A stretch of DNA of 64,000 bases from Collariella sp. IMI 366227 (lineage: Eukaryota; Ascomycota; Sordariomycetes; Sordariales; Chaetomiaceae). The notes beneath the pieces were generated by a model. The model saw only the letters and a list, made by a program, of their open reading frames with translations. It was not told where the DNA came from and did no database searches. The stretch covers positions 1,736,001-1,800,000 of the forward strand of contig JAPEUS010000002.1 of assembly GCA_027946355.1 (NCBI GenBank), read 5' to 3'. Position 1 is the stretch's first letter, and every line of letters begins with the position of its first letter. This document shows, in pieces, positions 34,649 through 47,900 of the stretch. Made by a program: the position numbers and the translations under genes.

Positions 34649-37548
34649 TCCTCCATAAACGTATCATTCTCCGCGCTACTCAACCCGCTCTCCGTCGGAA
34701 ACTGCAGCCACTGATCAAAGTCAAAATTCCCACCAACACCCCCAGCAACGTGCACATCCCCATGCCCCCAACCACACCAGTAGTGTACTCTCCAAAATGG
34801 TGCTCATCCATCCCCATCTCCACATCCCCATCCTCCTCCTCCTCCTCCTCCTCCTCCTCCTCCTGCGACGACGGCGGAGGTGTAGTAACATCCTCGGAGT
34901 CGGTGTGGGGCAGGGTTGGCGCGCGGGAGAGGAGGGAGGCGTGGGGAGAGAGGTCGCCATCGACGTCGTGGAGGAAGGCGTGCGCTGCTGGGTGGGTGTG
35001 GTGTGCGTGGTGGAAGAGGGAGACGTCCGTGGGGTTGAGGAACGTGGTGGTGGCTGTGGTTGAGGTGGAGGAGGTGGTGGTGGTGGTGTCCGGGGTGGAG
35101 TGGAGGGCCGTTCGGGCATGTTTTGCGGGGTGAGGTTAAGAGCTGGGGCGAGGACGCGGTTGAGCATCTTGCCGGAGCGGGCGCCGGTGGGGGCGGGGTG
35201 GTGGGAGGTTGTTGTGGAGGGGTGTTGTTGGGCGGGGCGCCGAGCATGCCCTTGCGGAGGAGCGCGTCGAGGAAGCCCGTGGCGAAGTCAGCGGCGGCGT
35301 AGATGTTGCGCAGGTTGCTCATGACGACGAGGCACTCCTTGAGGCCCTGGACAGCCTTGGCGCGGGTTTCCGGGATCAGGCTCTTGGTGTCGAGCATGTG
35401 CACGATCATGGCCGGGAGGATGACGGTTACGCCCGCGGTGGGGAGGTACCGCTCGAGACGGTGCCGCCGCATCTCTGAGGCCATGCAAGTGATGTGCTCG
35501 GCGGCCTCGCGCACGCGCTGCCGCGCCTTCTCCTGGACCTCGAGGGAGGTGGTGGGACCCTCGGTGGGCGAGGCGGGGAGGAACAGCGGCCGGTGGAGGG
35601 CCGAGATGGTGGTGTGGAAAACCATATGCAGGAGGTTGCGCTGGACGGCCAGCGTCTTGTTGGCGTCAGTGATGTTCTCCGCGTCCAGCGGCCGGTGCTG
35701 GCACAGCTGGGGCAGATCCGTGAACCACTCCCGCAAGTGCTTGTCAACCTGCTCGACCTCCTCCATGTTCTCGGGGTTCTTGTTCGGGAGCAGCATGTGG
35801 GTGCTGTTGGTTGTGTGCTCGGGGCGCACGCCGTGGCGGCTGAGGACGGAGTATTGCACCTTGAGCATATCGCCGATGAGCATGCACAGCTTCGCCTTCT
35901 CAATGCACATAATAGCAAGCTCGCGTTGGAGGTCGAGATCGCGGACCAGAGTGCACTCGGGACCCAGCAGCATGTTCTCCTCCGGAAGCGCCTCGATCTC
36001 AAAGTCCGACTCCAGTAATGGGGGCACGTCGAAGTCTTCGCTCTTGATGCGGGTTGGCCGCCGCATACCAAGGGCGACAAGGCGGTCGCGGATAAGGCAG
36101 GACCACCAGACACGCTTCCACAGTTTCTGCTTCCGCGGGACCATGGGAGTCTTCGCCGGGTCGCGGTGGAGGCCGATAGTGTGGGCTAGCGAGATGGCGA
36201 CGCCCATCCAGTGCCAGGTATCTTTCTGGTCGTCGGGGGTCTCGTACCAGTAGGTCATGAGCAGCAGGCCCTGGACCAGGACGAGGCGGTCTGTCTCGTA
36301 GTCGAAGTCGTAGAGGAGCTGTGTCAAAGTGGTCAGCCGACACCCGCCGCTTTCAGCTCAAACATCCGCGAAAGGCAGCACAACTCACTCTTGTCTTTGA
36401 GAAGAAGGCCCTCCGCGCATCCCGGCGACTGTTATAGCCGGCATCCTTCAGAAGGCCCTCGTCGACAAACGCCGTCGCGGCAAACATAACAGCATGGTAC
36501 AAGAACAAGCTGATCTTGCCCGAGGCACCCGTGCGGTCATTGACGACCTTCAAGAAGTCATGCAACTCCATGAGCGGCATGTACGGATGCACATATTCGA
36601 CATACGCTGCGAGAAGCGCATTTTGCAAACGCGGCGGCGGCAGCGTAAAGACGTGCTTCTGGACGAGATACTGCCTGTCCTCGGCGAGGATCCTGTCGGG
36701 AATGGGCTTGATTCCCCATCGTTTTCTTTGCTGCCCTGCTCTGGCATGTGATCCTACCCCGTCTGGGGTGGACCGTGGAGCGGGAAACAGGGGTAGCTCC
36801 GGGAACTCGGGGGTAAAAGGGGTTGGGGGTGCAGCTTACACAGCAGACGGGTCGCGGCCTGGCTGGCATTGACCCCATTCAGGGGCAGAGAGAAGGTTCC
36901 ATTCGGGCCAAACGCTGGTTTCGTAAGGTTGGCCGTAATGATGGGGGGAGCGGCGCCAATGCTCTTTGTGCGCAGAGCCTCGGCAGATCCAACGCGGGCC
37001 CCCACACCGGCAGGTCCGCAGTTGTATGGGAGATTCTTTCTGGAAACACGGAGTGGCAGGGGTTGCCGGTGGTTAGCCAGTCTGTTCTCTCCCAAGATCT
37101 TCTCTCGTTTGGCATCTGAAAATGACGCAACCAAGATAGCGCGAGAGATGAGGCGGTCAACATCTTGGAGGGCGGAATGGATCCCGAGCTCGGCGGTCAA
37201 TGCCGCGAACTCCGGGTTCCAGTCCTCCCCAATTGTTTCTCTTGAAAGTAGCTTGGAGACTTACTTCCGCCTGCGGCTCTCCTGGACAACGCATTCCACG
37301 TCATCCCAGCGGCAGTTGCCACACGGGGCGCCCTCAACCACATCGCAGCGCACCTTGCGGGCGCGGCATGACACGCAGGCCCTGGCCGCTCTCCGCTTCG
37401 TGATCTTGCCCTCCTGGACGACGGATCCCCGCTTCTTTGGTGACGTTGCCGTCTCGGTGACGGAGGATGGGGCGGGCGGTGGTGACATTGAGCCGGCGGG
37501 AGCCGAGGATGACGACCGGGGCGAGGGTGTGTCTCCGTTGTCAGACAT
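34624..37548 (-). CDS. Zn2Cys6 transcription factor, Ctf1-beta/FarA-like
   Basis: This is a fungal zinc binuclear cluster regulator, most like cutinase transcription factor 1-beta and FarA/FarB, which respond to fatty acids released from cutin or lipids. Exon 1 (37548-37265) encodes the cluster RACVSCRARKVRCD, then CGNCRWDDVEC, and ends at a GTAAGT donor. Middle exons contain LNLTKP-like and VNASQAATRL segments. An exon ending at 36389 starts the fungal-specific regulatory domain (YVEYVHPYMPLMELHDFLKV). After a short intron, the exon from 36318 continues with TWHWMGVAISLAHTIGLHRD and KLWKRVWWSCLIRDRLVALG. The tail is Pro/His-rich with a run of about 11 Glu and a conserved-looking end NFDFDQWLQFPTE. 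At least two base shifts (within 34880-35170 and near 34745) scramble the tail. The stop at 34624-34626 is tentative; another frame gives a Gly/His-repeat end. Confidence 0.75.
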
Positions 37549-40500
37549 TGTGAAGTGTGTTGTTGTGGGCTGAAGATCATGAAGCGGTAATAAAAACAAG
37601 GCCGAGGCCTAGGAAGCGCGTTGTCTTGCCGGAAAATTCAACCTCAGATCGGTTTCTGCAAAACTTCGTTCTGGTCGGGTGGTGATGTGGTGGTGGCAGT
37701 GAGGGATGTAAAACGGCCCCTTAGCGTGTGTTTGCGTGTGTGTGTCTGTAATTGTCCAATGGCGAGGTGCTGGTGATGTTGTAGAGTGCTGTTGACGAAG
37801 AGGAACTCAAGATGGGACACTGAAAAGACAAAACGACATAGACTTCGACTTGAAGATGCGGGCGGTCTCGGGATGTGGGAAGAGCATCAACACGCAGACG
37901 GTGGTGGGGAGGGGGGGGCCAGCCATTATATCTCACCATGGCGAATTCCCCAGACCGTGACGGTCGCGGCCGCGAGACGTACCCCCCCCAGCAGGAGGAT
38001 GGAGACCTGGGGGGGAGGGGTGAGGCAGTCACCTCAATGGCCAAGCCAGGGACATGGATGACCAGTTTGGGAAACGTGGGGACGTTCGCAGATGAGCCAC
38101 AGACAAAACAGCGATGCACACGTTGAGGAAAACAGCTTGTTCCCTCTCCAGTGGCAAGAGAGGCCAGGACTTCCCAGCAGGTCGGCAATGGTGCATGAAA
38201 CAGCTCAGGGGAATTGACTGAGTCTTGACAGTAACCACGAGCAAAAGCCACTGGGCCATAGCTTTCCCCCTTTCCCATCGCCGATGTCGACGACTTCGAT
38301 CACTGCGAGCGACGTTTGAAAATTCAAGATTGTGGCTCTAGGAGAGACACGAGGCCCCACCAGCCCACAAAGCGACCCTCACATGCATCACGAGGGTTGT
38401 TTCGAAGAGACAACTTTTCGAGGACCCCTGTTGGAGCGCAAAAGAATGCATCCAGTCACCTGGGGCCCTGCCTCTGGGGCGCTGGGGTCTTGGGGGCCTG
38501 GAGCCGCCCCCGAATCGAGCCCTTCACCCGACCCCGGCTCGAGGACGGGACCCACCGCACCTGCAGCGGGAGGAGTGGCCCCACCGGACATGTCCAATTG
38601 CTCCGTTGCTGATTGGCGTAGGCCGCCGCGAGCCTGGAGAAGCCCCAATGCTGTCATTTCTTGCGAACCCACACCCTCTCCACAGATTCATCAGAACCAG
38701 TCCATCCCTCATTTTGCCCAGCGCGCTGTGGAGAAGCCAATCAGGGGAAGCGGAGTGGGCCCACCCGCGCAGCTGCTGGATCGCCGAGCCCGCGACCACA
38801 CGTGCAAGTGGCCGCCGTCGCGACCTGGACCTGGTTCGACCCAGCAGAACCAGGGGCCCGGGCAAGACGGAGGCGATGATCGGTCAGGGCGGGCGCCGTC
38901 CTGGCCGTCCCAGCCTGCTTGCGCGCGGCGTCTCACCTTGGAACCCTGGTCCGGCACACAGCACTCGCTTGCTCATGAACAGGAACGGAGACCGCCCACT
39001 CGGTGTGATCGGCGAACGGAGCAGGGCAGGAGGCAGGAATTCCGTCGGGTGCGTTCCGTGGCGGAGATGGTAATGAGGAGAGCTGAAATGATGAAGCACG
39101 CGACACCCTCTGAGATGGAGTGGTAATGTTGACAGCAGGAGGAAGGGCAAGGCTAGAGAGAAACGAGACGGTCAATCGGCAAAAACGGCCATCCCAAGAC
39201 AATAAAGACCTGCAGAGGGCGCTGTGCATGTCCGGATGCCTCTCCGCAGGAGGCTGTTCGCTGCGGCAGATGCTGTCGGCGACATTTTGTTGGGGACTTG
39301 GGAGACGTCGTCGTCGCTTCGTGACTTGCGGCGAAGGGCGAGGGAGCGAATCACAGCGCAGCCGTTGGTCCGGGCCCTCGGGTATCAGAGAGCGCGCTTG
39401 CACGTTTGCAGCCTCCCGGTGCCCTGTCCTTGATCCGGGGTTCACCCGAGCGCTGCCTCTCACCTCGCTGAGCATAGCACACGCTGCCTGGACTGCCTGG
39501 ACTGCCTGGAGTTGCTGATGTGCAGTGCTGCATCTCGGCAGGCTCAGGCATCGCTGACAGCCAAGAAGCACAAGACGAAGGGCGTCGGCAAGAGTCGGAA
39601 CTGGACGATCAAGTGGATTGGTGGATGGCACCTTCCACCTGAGAATCAACAAATTGCCCTTTAGGGCTTAGCCTCAAAAATGGAATGAAACCTGCCATGC
39701 AGTCAGTTTTTTCTCTTGGCTATCTCCCTCGACGCTCTGACCACATCTCCCACCCAACCGTCAGTTCCTTCAAATTCTCCGTCAAGGGCCAGAGCGAAAA
39801 AACTAAAATGGGAAAGCCACATCCGCAACCCCATCGAACGATTCTCGTCAGGGCGAGGTCGGACGAAGATGTTTCGACTGAAGCTTCTCGCTTCGCGCTC
39901 GCGCTGGTCGCGTCACCACCGTTTCGGCTCTCGAGTCAGAGGATCGTCTGGGGCTCTGCGGGCTCTGCGGGTTCAGTGGGCCTTGGAGGAGGATCCTGCC
40001 CGCAAACTCCAGGGCTCCACTCTCGTGCTCCTCCGCGTCTGCCGGCCACTGGAGCTGCTGCAGGGGGGTCATCATCGCCAATCTCCATCAAGGAGCGCAT
40101 CCCCTTCATTTTTTTTTCCACCTTCACAATCCTGACCTGCTACGTGCCCTTCTCTGGCATCAGCCTGCGGTCTGGTCACGAGCATGAAGCCTGCCATTGC
40201 ATTCAAGGCATTGAACAGCGCGGAACCCTCCGCAGTCACCACAACCACTCACATCCCCTCCATTGTCCCCAGATGCTCCATTCCCCAGCTCTTCACCGCG
40301 ACTTCTAGCAGGCCTGTCCTCGTCGCCCTCATCAGCGCCCTTAAGGTCAAGGAATTATCGAAACTTCTTCCCCGCCATTGATGGAAAAGAACGACGAATC
40401 CAACCCCACACTGGAGCCCGACCCTCTTCCCCTCCTCCGCACTCCCTCTCCACGCCAGCCGTGCTCTTCGCTTGCCCACCGCCACCCCGCCCTCCCCCTC

Positions 40501-41243
40501 AACCCCAGCCGCCCAAGCGGACTCCCGTCCTTTCCCGGCCATCGGGGCCGGCAGTCGGGGCCGCGCCCGGCCATTGGTCAGGCCGGAGTTAGTGGTTGTC
40601 GGGCTGAGTCTTTTTGTTGGCGTGCTACGAAGATCAAAACCTTGGGGTTACACTAACCGCGCCGGGAAACGAAGCCAGGAGAAACGCCATCGTAAGATTG
40701 CTGTTCCTGGACCACCTGGCAATTGCCTATCGTGCCTACTCTTGTACTTGTACTCTGTACACAGCACTGGAAGGTCCCGAATCTCCACTTTCCAAGAGAA
40801 CAACAAATCGCATTTTTGAAACAACAATAAAGGGGAATTCAAACTGGTGTTTAACCCTTTTGCTAACTCTCAAGCCAACAGGCAGCTATGGTCCCGTGTT
40901 GAAGATGTTTTCTGAAAACGGCAACTATTTCTCTGGGCTTGCAATGACTTTAACCAATCCGTGATCGTGAGCTGTTCACCGACTGCTGCCCATGCAATGA
41001 TTTGGCCAATTTACGACATCGACGAGCAGACGCCATGAATCTACGAGGGTCAGCTTTTGACATTACAAAGACAGGAAAAGCCTTGAGCTGCCTTGCAAAC
41101 AACCATCTCTTGCTCACCTTTGCCAGTCACCTCTGCACCTACACACACCTTGTTGGTGCTGCATCTACACCTGTTTGGCAGGTATTCGCTCTCCCAAAAT
41201 GCCTCACAACTCCTAGACGTCTGGCAGGCTCGGATGAACTTGA
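37549..41243. other. 3.7-kb intergenic region
   Basis: This is the promoter side of the Ctf1-like gene. Open frames at 38332-39126 (+, 264 codons) and 38933-39652 (-, 239 codons) overlap each other and have no recognisable domain. A 9-bp repeat lies at 39484-39510. From about 40.6 kb the sequence becomes more AT-rich towards the decayed gene at 41244. Confidence 0.4.
39484..39510. repeat. 9-bp tandem repeat, three units
   Basis: CTGCCTGGA is repeated three times without change in non-coding sequence. Confidence 0.85.
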
Positions 41244-42695
41244 ATGCCTCACGGCTTCACCTTGGACACCCAACTTGAATTGTGGCAGCTTGGTCTCTGG
41301 AAGACGCCCAACGCATCAACGGAAATCGCCTTGTTCCTTAATGTGTCCCAGATGGCAGATTTGAGGCTCTGCGAGCAGCTGGCGCGCGGTTCGCCGATTC
41401 GGCTCGTCAGTGCTGTCACCGCACTCTCCCACCTCGAAATTCAGTAAAGGTAAAAAAAAAAACCCCCAGCCTACCTTTTGCCCTCAGGGCCTGGACATTG
41501 TCGACCATGACCAGGGCTCCTTCCACGATGAACTCGCCAGAGTCATGGCCCACAGACCTCATCTACAGCGGCTCCGAGGGGAGTGACTGGCTGCGGCAGA
41601 TGCTGCACGTCGTCAGCTTCCACTGGCAGCTCCCGCAGCAGTATCGCGTCCCCCGGCTTGTGCATTACAAGGATGCCAAGCCCCCCTGGGGTCATAAATA
41701 TGTCGTGGACACCATGGTCAAGGAGGGTGATCCCGAGCCGTTGTACCTCCGGTATGAGCGGACCTGGGACGATTCCATGTTTCCAGGCGATTCTTCTTTC
41801 TTTAAGTGTGTCCAACCAAATTGGCAATGGCCCGAGTGCATCCTCGTCTCTGTTCCTGAACAAGGCCAAGGAGAGGGAAGGTAAGCCTGCCGCTCTCTCG
41901 CCGGCTGCTCTGCAGGATATGAAGAAGAAAAATCCAAGTGAGGCTACTATTTTTCGCTCAGGTTCATCATTGTCTGATCTTCTATGCTCCGCTTATACTG
42001 ATACCAATGATTGTTGTATACACTACTAAGGAGATGACCTTCCCAACAACTTAGCTTACCCTCCTAGACCTAGCTATTATCCTTGAGGCGCACTCCCTCC
42101 TGTTCCCCAAGTACAACCTCTTCACCACCATGTGCTACTAGTATGCCGGGTCGGTGTACAAGGTCCTCCAGGCGCTCTCTGAGGGCGAGAGCAAGGACCT
42201 GGAACACGGCCACAAAGCGGGCAAACTTTGTATCTTCACGGGGTATTCTACGGCCTATTACATGGTGAGGGACGCCCAAAAGGCGGGATGGATGGAGGAC
42301 CTGGTGGACGCGGTGCGAGCCATGGAGCAGCAGAACGCCTCCCGTGCCGAGAGGAAGCGAGCACTCGCGCCCGACGAGATCTAGGAGATGGCGGCCGAGC
42401 TGTAGGAGATGCCTATGTTTGAAAGGTTTTGCACGCACGTCCGGGAGCGCTGGGAGGAGGTGGTGGCGATGCTCTCCAAGGTATGTGATATGGCCTGTCT
42501 GTGATGAGATCGTTTTGCTAACTGAACCTGATATAGCGATTGCGCAAGGAAACTGAACTTGAGGCTTCCAACGAGATGGCCACTGCTGCCGAAGAGGAGC
42601 TTGCTAGAGTGAAGCGAGCGGCCGAGGAGGAAATAGCTATGTCGCAAGAACAGCTGGCGACGGCGGAGGTGGCCGTGCGCGGAGGTGGAAAGTGA
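41244..42695 (+). pseudogene. Decayed gene of unknown function with TAG/TAA nonsense changes
   Basis: I do not recognise the family. A gene structure is visible: a first exon from ATG 41244 (MADLRLCEQLARGSPIRL); an intron from GTAAAA at 41452 to TCAG; a conserved-looking stretch WGHKYVVDTMVKEGDPEPLY; a second intron GTGAGG to CCTAG at about 41937-42066; an exon with LAIILEAHSLLFPKYNLF and DLEHGHKAGKLCIFTGYS; a third intron GTATGT to ATAG with a CTAAC branch (42481-42537); and a final helical, Glu/Ala-rich exon ending at TGA 42693-42695. Four stops interrupt it: TAA before the first donor, then TAG after TMCY, after APDEI and after MAAEL. Each would be Gln (CAA/CAG) before one C-to-T change. 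Two frame shifts also occur near 41570 and 41845. It is probably inactive. Confidence 0.6.
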
Positions 42696-44990
42696 TGGTT
42701 AAGAAGTTGGGTCACCCTGTTTTTGCCCAGTCAGAGCTCAAGTGAGACGCTGCTACTGAACCCGGCCCCTCTCTTTGTTCCAGGGGGGAAAAAAGGAAAA
42801 ACACCAAAAAAAACTAGTTTCCTTTTCATGATCTTCCTTTTTCGAAGGCACTTTCCTCTTGTTTTAGTACATCTTTCCTTTGTTGTTGTTTGGTGGACAA
42901 ACGTATGGGAACGTGGTGTGTTTTGGAATGATGTTGGCATTGTGACGATCAACTTCAGGTTGTCTTGTACGGTCTTGACAGTCTTCGGCGCGGTGAGCGG
43001 TAATTAGTCTGACGGATTCCGCTTTCGCTCCGATCAGAATGTTTATGTCTTCTAGCTCCTCAAATACACATGTTTGCACCCCACGCCCAGTCCCTGAGCT
43101 ACGTTTTGATGTCAGAAACTCGCAGATCGCCGAAGTTTTGAAGGAGGAGGTTCGAGACCCTTAGCTGGTCAGTGGGATCAGTGTGCCAACCGAAGAGACA
43201 CCGCCCACCAAGTTGGCCGGGATGAAACGTTTCGAATAAGCAGAGCCCCGTTTTCTTGCCTTTTCACCATCAACCATCAACCATTCATCATTCTCAAGAA
43301 CCACCGCTTTGGGTGCCGGGGCCCGGGAAGGGGCAGGGGTAAGGAGGTGACTGAAAAGCCGCCGGCGCGCCTCTTGGCGTGCATGACGGGATCAGGATCT
43401 TTTCTGGACCTTTTTGCGAACCTCTCATTTCTCACCACCTGCTCGCTCCCTCGCGCTCTTGAGAAAATCCGGGGCTGCCAAGGAACCCCAACAAGCGTTA
43501 GCTTTCTCTCCGGTCCATGCAGGCCAGTGTGGGTCTGGACGACGAGTGCCGCGGCCTGGCTTCGGGTACGGGAACAAGTGACGGGACTGCCTAGGTACAG
43601 CGTTGCTGCTCTTTTTGATGGAGTTGTTTGCCGGTGTTGGTTGATGATCGTCCTTGACCTGAAGCGGCAGTTGATCGTGAGACTGTCTGCTCATTGTCGA
43701 AGCTGTGTAACTCCCAACCCGTGCGTGCGTGAGTTTCGTCAGCCGTTGGATAGGACTCCGGCGCATAAAATCTGGGGTTGGAGGATATGGTCATGGATCC
43801 ATCAATAACATGGAAGAGAGGAGGCGTTCGTCTGACAGCGTGGCTGCTGGGATTGGCGGCTGGGGGGAGGGGCAAGACAACACACACACCCTCACCACAC
43901 ACCACACCCCGCAAGTCTATGCCAGATCTGGGTCACCGCTAGTGGGAAGGTGGGTTCTAGGTTTCCAGCAGATGTTTGGGACGCCTTTTGCCACCATGCC
44001 GGTAGTCGAGGGCCAAAAGGAGGGGGTAGGGAAAGCAAAAGGATGATCTGGGGATCGAGGCGGGCTGGAGCTGGCAATGGGGATTGTTCATGAGAATCAG
44101 CATGTTGGCCCAAGAAGAGGGAAGCCGTATTGGAGGGCTAGGTCAGCTGCTTTGAGTGATGTACCTTATATGTTACTGGTCAAAGTGATTTTATACAATG
44201 CTCTAAGCCTAACGTGGGTATGGGCATTTCCAAGCCCTCGTGGTTGACATCAGACTTTGAAGAAAGGAAAGGGGGAGAAGGTATACAAAAGATGAGAGAG
44301 TTAATGAGGCCACATCATCACTCCCCATCGACATAATCAGCAACAAAGCCGGCTTTTCTCTCAGACCAACAACCCGGGGATCGTCCAGTATTTCGAGAGA
44401 CCCTCACTAGAACCCCAGCTCGGTTTTCCGCCGGCTCCGACCCCCAGCGCCGATTCAGCAGAGAGCTTTTTGTTCAGCCCGCTCTCACTCTGCATCGTGT
44501 TGGTGCAGGACACATCCACTGACATCCTTCTCCTCTGCAGCTCTGCCTCAGCCACTTGCATCACGAGGAGGCACTGAAAACAGGCGCCCACCTGGCTCCT
44601 GCATTCTGCACGCTCTTCCTGCAACTCCCCATCTGCCTGCAGCGGGCTGATGCCGCGATGCAAATGCTGGAGGTAATTCCCCGACACAGGGATGTTGATA
44701 GCACCTCGGGATCTTGGGAGAACCAGTTGTCAAAGTCTCCGGGGAGATGTTGTCAAAACTCGGAACAGACATTGGAGAGGTTGTTAATGGTAAGCCGTGA
44801 ACAAGCATCGCTGAAGTTCCCTATGGAAAGGTAAACCAAGAAAGTCATTAGGCAATACATGTATTATCCAGTCAATCTCGTCCATTAGAACTAAGCGAAC
44901 ATCCCGGTTGTATCCAAAACTGAATAAAAATATATATACTGAAATCCAAGGAACCCTCCTCCCAATTACACCCCTATCATCATCCTCCCC
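42696..44990. other. Intergenic
   Basis: No gene is supported. At 44440-44830 (-) several short segments in different frames (GDFDNWFSQDPEVLS, then CLLVMQVAEAELQRRRMS) look protein-like and could be a relic, but no start, domain or intron pattern holds together. Confidence 0.4.
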
Positions 44991-47900
44991 TTACGCCGCC
45001 TTCACATAAACACTCAACCTGTTTCCGTTCCCACACAACGCACCCGCATCACCCGCACAAGGCATCGAGCACTCCGCCTCGGGGGCCTCCACCGACCCCT
45101 CACTAAACCCATTCCCACAATAACACTCCCTGCCATACTCCGCCCCGAAGTACTCAAACTCCTCACAAAACACCGCACACGCCTCCAGCGTCACCTCGTC
45201 ATCCGCATACCCCTTGCCCGCCAGGGCCCTCGCCCCGTCCGCCTCCGTCATACACTTATACCACTCCCATCCGCCCTCCACAGTCGCAGGCTGCGCCGGC
45301 TGGGCGGCACCTCCGCCCTCCCCATTTCCACCACCGGGGTTGCTGCCGACGACAACGTCCTCATTGACGTACAGCTCGAGCCTGTTCGGCCCGCCGCAGT
45401 ACTGCAGGGCGTTGCCCGAGCAGGGCATGCCGCACTCGCCGACGTCCGTAGCCTCGGTGGAGGACGCGTGCAGCGTGTTGCCGCAGTAGCATTCCGCCGA
45501 GTACTCGGTCGCGAAGTACTTGAAGCCGGCGCAGAAGGTCGCGCAGGACTCTAGGGTCATGGCGTCGCCTGACGCGTAGGTCTTGGCGTCGAGGGCGCGG
45601 GACCCGGGCGCGGCTTCGGTGAAGCAGCCAGCGAAGGTGAAGGGGGAGACGGTGGGGTGCGCGAGATGGTGCCGGTGGGGGCGGGGCGGTGGTGGTTGTG
45701 GCGGCGGGGTGGAGGATGTGGGCTCGACGGTGGGCGCGTTGGCAAGGCGGTACAGCTCGAGGCGGTTGCCCGCGCCGCAGTACTCGAAGGGGTTGCCGCC
45801 GCAAAGCATGCTGCAGTCGGCGGCGGGGGCAGCTGTGCTGCCGGTGTTGAGGGTGTTGCCGCAGTAGCCTGTTGTGGGGGGTTAGTGGTGTTGGTTATGG
45901 GGGAAGGGTTGCTCACATTCACGGCCGTACTCGGTGCCGAAGTAGGTGAAGCCCTCGCAGTAGGTGGCGCAGGTCTCGAGGGTCATGGCATCGTCGGCAT
46001 AGCCCTTGCCGGAGAGCGCACGACCGGTGGTGGCCTCGGTCTGGCAGCCAACAAAGACGTAGGCGCCCACGGTAGGCTTGACAGCGAGAGTGCCGGTGGG
46101 GGCAGGAGTCGAGGTCGTGGTGCGAGTAGCAGTCGTCGAGTAGAGCTCAAGACGGTTGCCAGCGCCGCAGAACTCGCTGGGGTCACCGCCGCAGGCCATG
46201 TTGCACTCGGAATCAGGGGCCTCGACACTGCTCGAGTGAAGGGTGTTGCCGCAGTAGCACTCCCTGCCGTACTCGGTCGCCCAGTAGTCGAAGCCAGTGC
46301 AGTTGGTCATGCAGGATTCGAGGGTCATGTCGTCGTAGGCGAACTGGGCATCGCCGAGCGCCCGAGCGCCGGTACCCTCAGTGTGGCAGTTGACGCGGAC
46401 ATAGCCACCGACAGTAGGCTTGATCGCCGGCCCAGTCGGGGCGGCGCTCGAGGTGGTGGAAGCGGGGACGCTGGTCGAGCTGGAAACTGGAGCAGAGGTG
46501 GTCGACACGGAGGGCACAGAAGTGACACCGCCGCAGGCCGCGCCGCCAGTGAAGGTGCCGCAAGTGCCGGAGAGGTCGCTGGCCTTGTTGAAGTCGTCGG
46601 TGTAAGCACCAGCGCTCACGCTGACCCTGGCGTTGTAGCTGAGACCGCCGGGAATGGTGAAGCTCGCCGAGTAGAAGGTGTACTGGCCCACGCAGTTGCC
46701 CTTGGTCATGGCCACGGTGGCCTCGTTGAGCTTAGGAACAGGGTTGTTGTCGGTGGTACCGCGCGGCGTAAGGTAAGACACGGCTAGGTTCGGAACATCA
46801 GTGATATCGTTGCGGACCTATCGCGCCTGTTAGCAGAGTCTCGATTTCTAATTACCCATGGATACTTACCAGAGCAGAAACGGTGAGAGCGCCAGAGCCC
46901 TGGAGCAGGCAGCTCTGGGGCTTCTGCAAGACCACGGCGTCAGACATGGGGTAGGCGTTCCCGTTGTTGTCATAAGTCTGGCTCGAGCCGTCATTGAGGT
47001 TGACAACAAGAGTGAACGAGGAGATACCGCTAGCGGCAGGGATGGTGAGCGAGATGGGAAAGAACTGGAACAGTTAGTACCATCAGTCAAACTGTACCCT
47101 TCAAATTCAAAACTTACGCCAAAGGTGTCATCAAACCCGGTAGCAACACCTTGCAGGGTAGCCGTCGTCGAGCAAGTGGCAGACGAACCGCAGCTGTTAC
47201 CGCCGTTGCGATCCTTCCAGGTAAGAACGACGTTCTTGATTGAGCTGGCAGGCAGCGCCGTGGTCCTGACTCTGATGCGGCCAGTCAGGAGGAAGGATGT
47301 GCCGCCCGTGTTTAGGGTCAGCTGCATGTCAACCGGCTTGACGGCGTACGGAGTGATGGGCTCGGTGAGCGTAACGCCGTCCGGAACGGTATCGACCATC
47401 TTCTGGAGCATGGTCCGGCAGGTCTCACGGAAGACAGCAGGATCGGTCATAGTCCTGATGGTGACGTTACGGTCGCTGTTGAAGACCTTGAAATCGGAGT
47501 GACGGTCGACAGCAACGGCAGCTCCTCCGGCAAGCGGGTTCTGCGAGTTGCCAGCAACGTACTCGCTGGCCACGTTGTTGTCGAAGTTGGCTCTGCTCGT
47601 ATCGAAGGCGATCTGCCCAACCGACGCGGGAACGATCTGGGGGAACTCGGTGCTGTGGACGGAACCGAGAGTGTGGCCGCAGGCGACAAGCTGGATCATC
47701 TCGGTCTGGGTGAAGCCCATGCGATCGAATTGCGTCCGGAACGAGCCGGCAGAGTTTTGGGGTTGAGGGACGCCGAAAGCACCAGCGCCCTGCGCATCGA
47801 CGCGGCCAAGTCTCAGGGGGATGACGGGGCCACCGCAGGACCGCACCGAGGCATACACTCCGGCGGCGATCAAGTCGGCCAAGCTCGACCGGCTGCTAAG

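Noticed and set aside
38332..39652. 264-codon plus and 239-codon minus open frames upstream of the Ctf1-like gene
   Set aside because: They overlap on opposite strands, and neither shows a domain or codon pattern like the neighbouring genes.
41244..42695. Transposon or LTR interpretation of the decayed gene
   Set aside because: No terminal repeats, target-site duplication or transposase/polymerase motif was seen, and it has several spliceosomal introns.
43130..43165. GGTTCGAGACC, resembling a tRNA B box
   Set aside because: No acceptor or anticodon stem can be formed around it.
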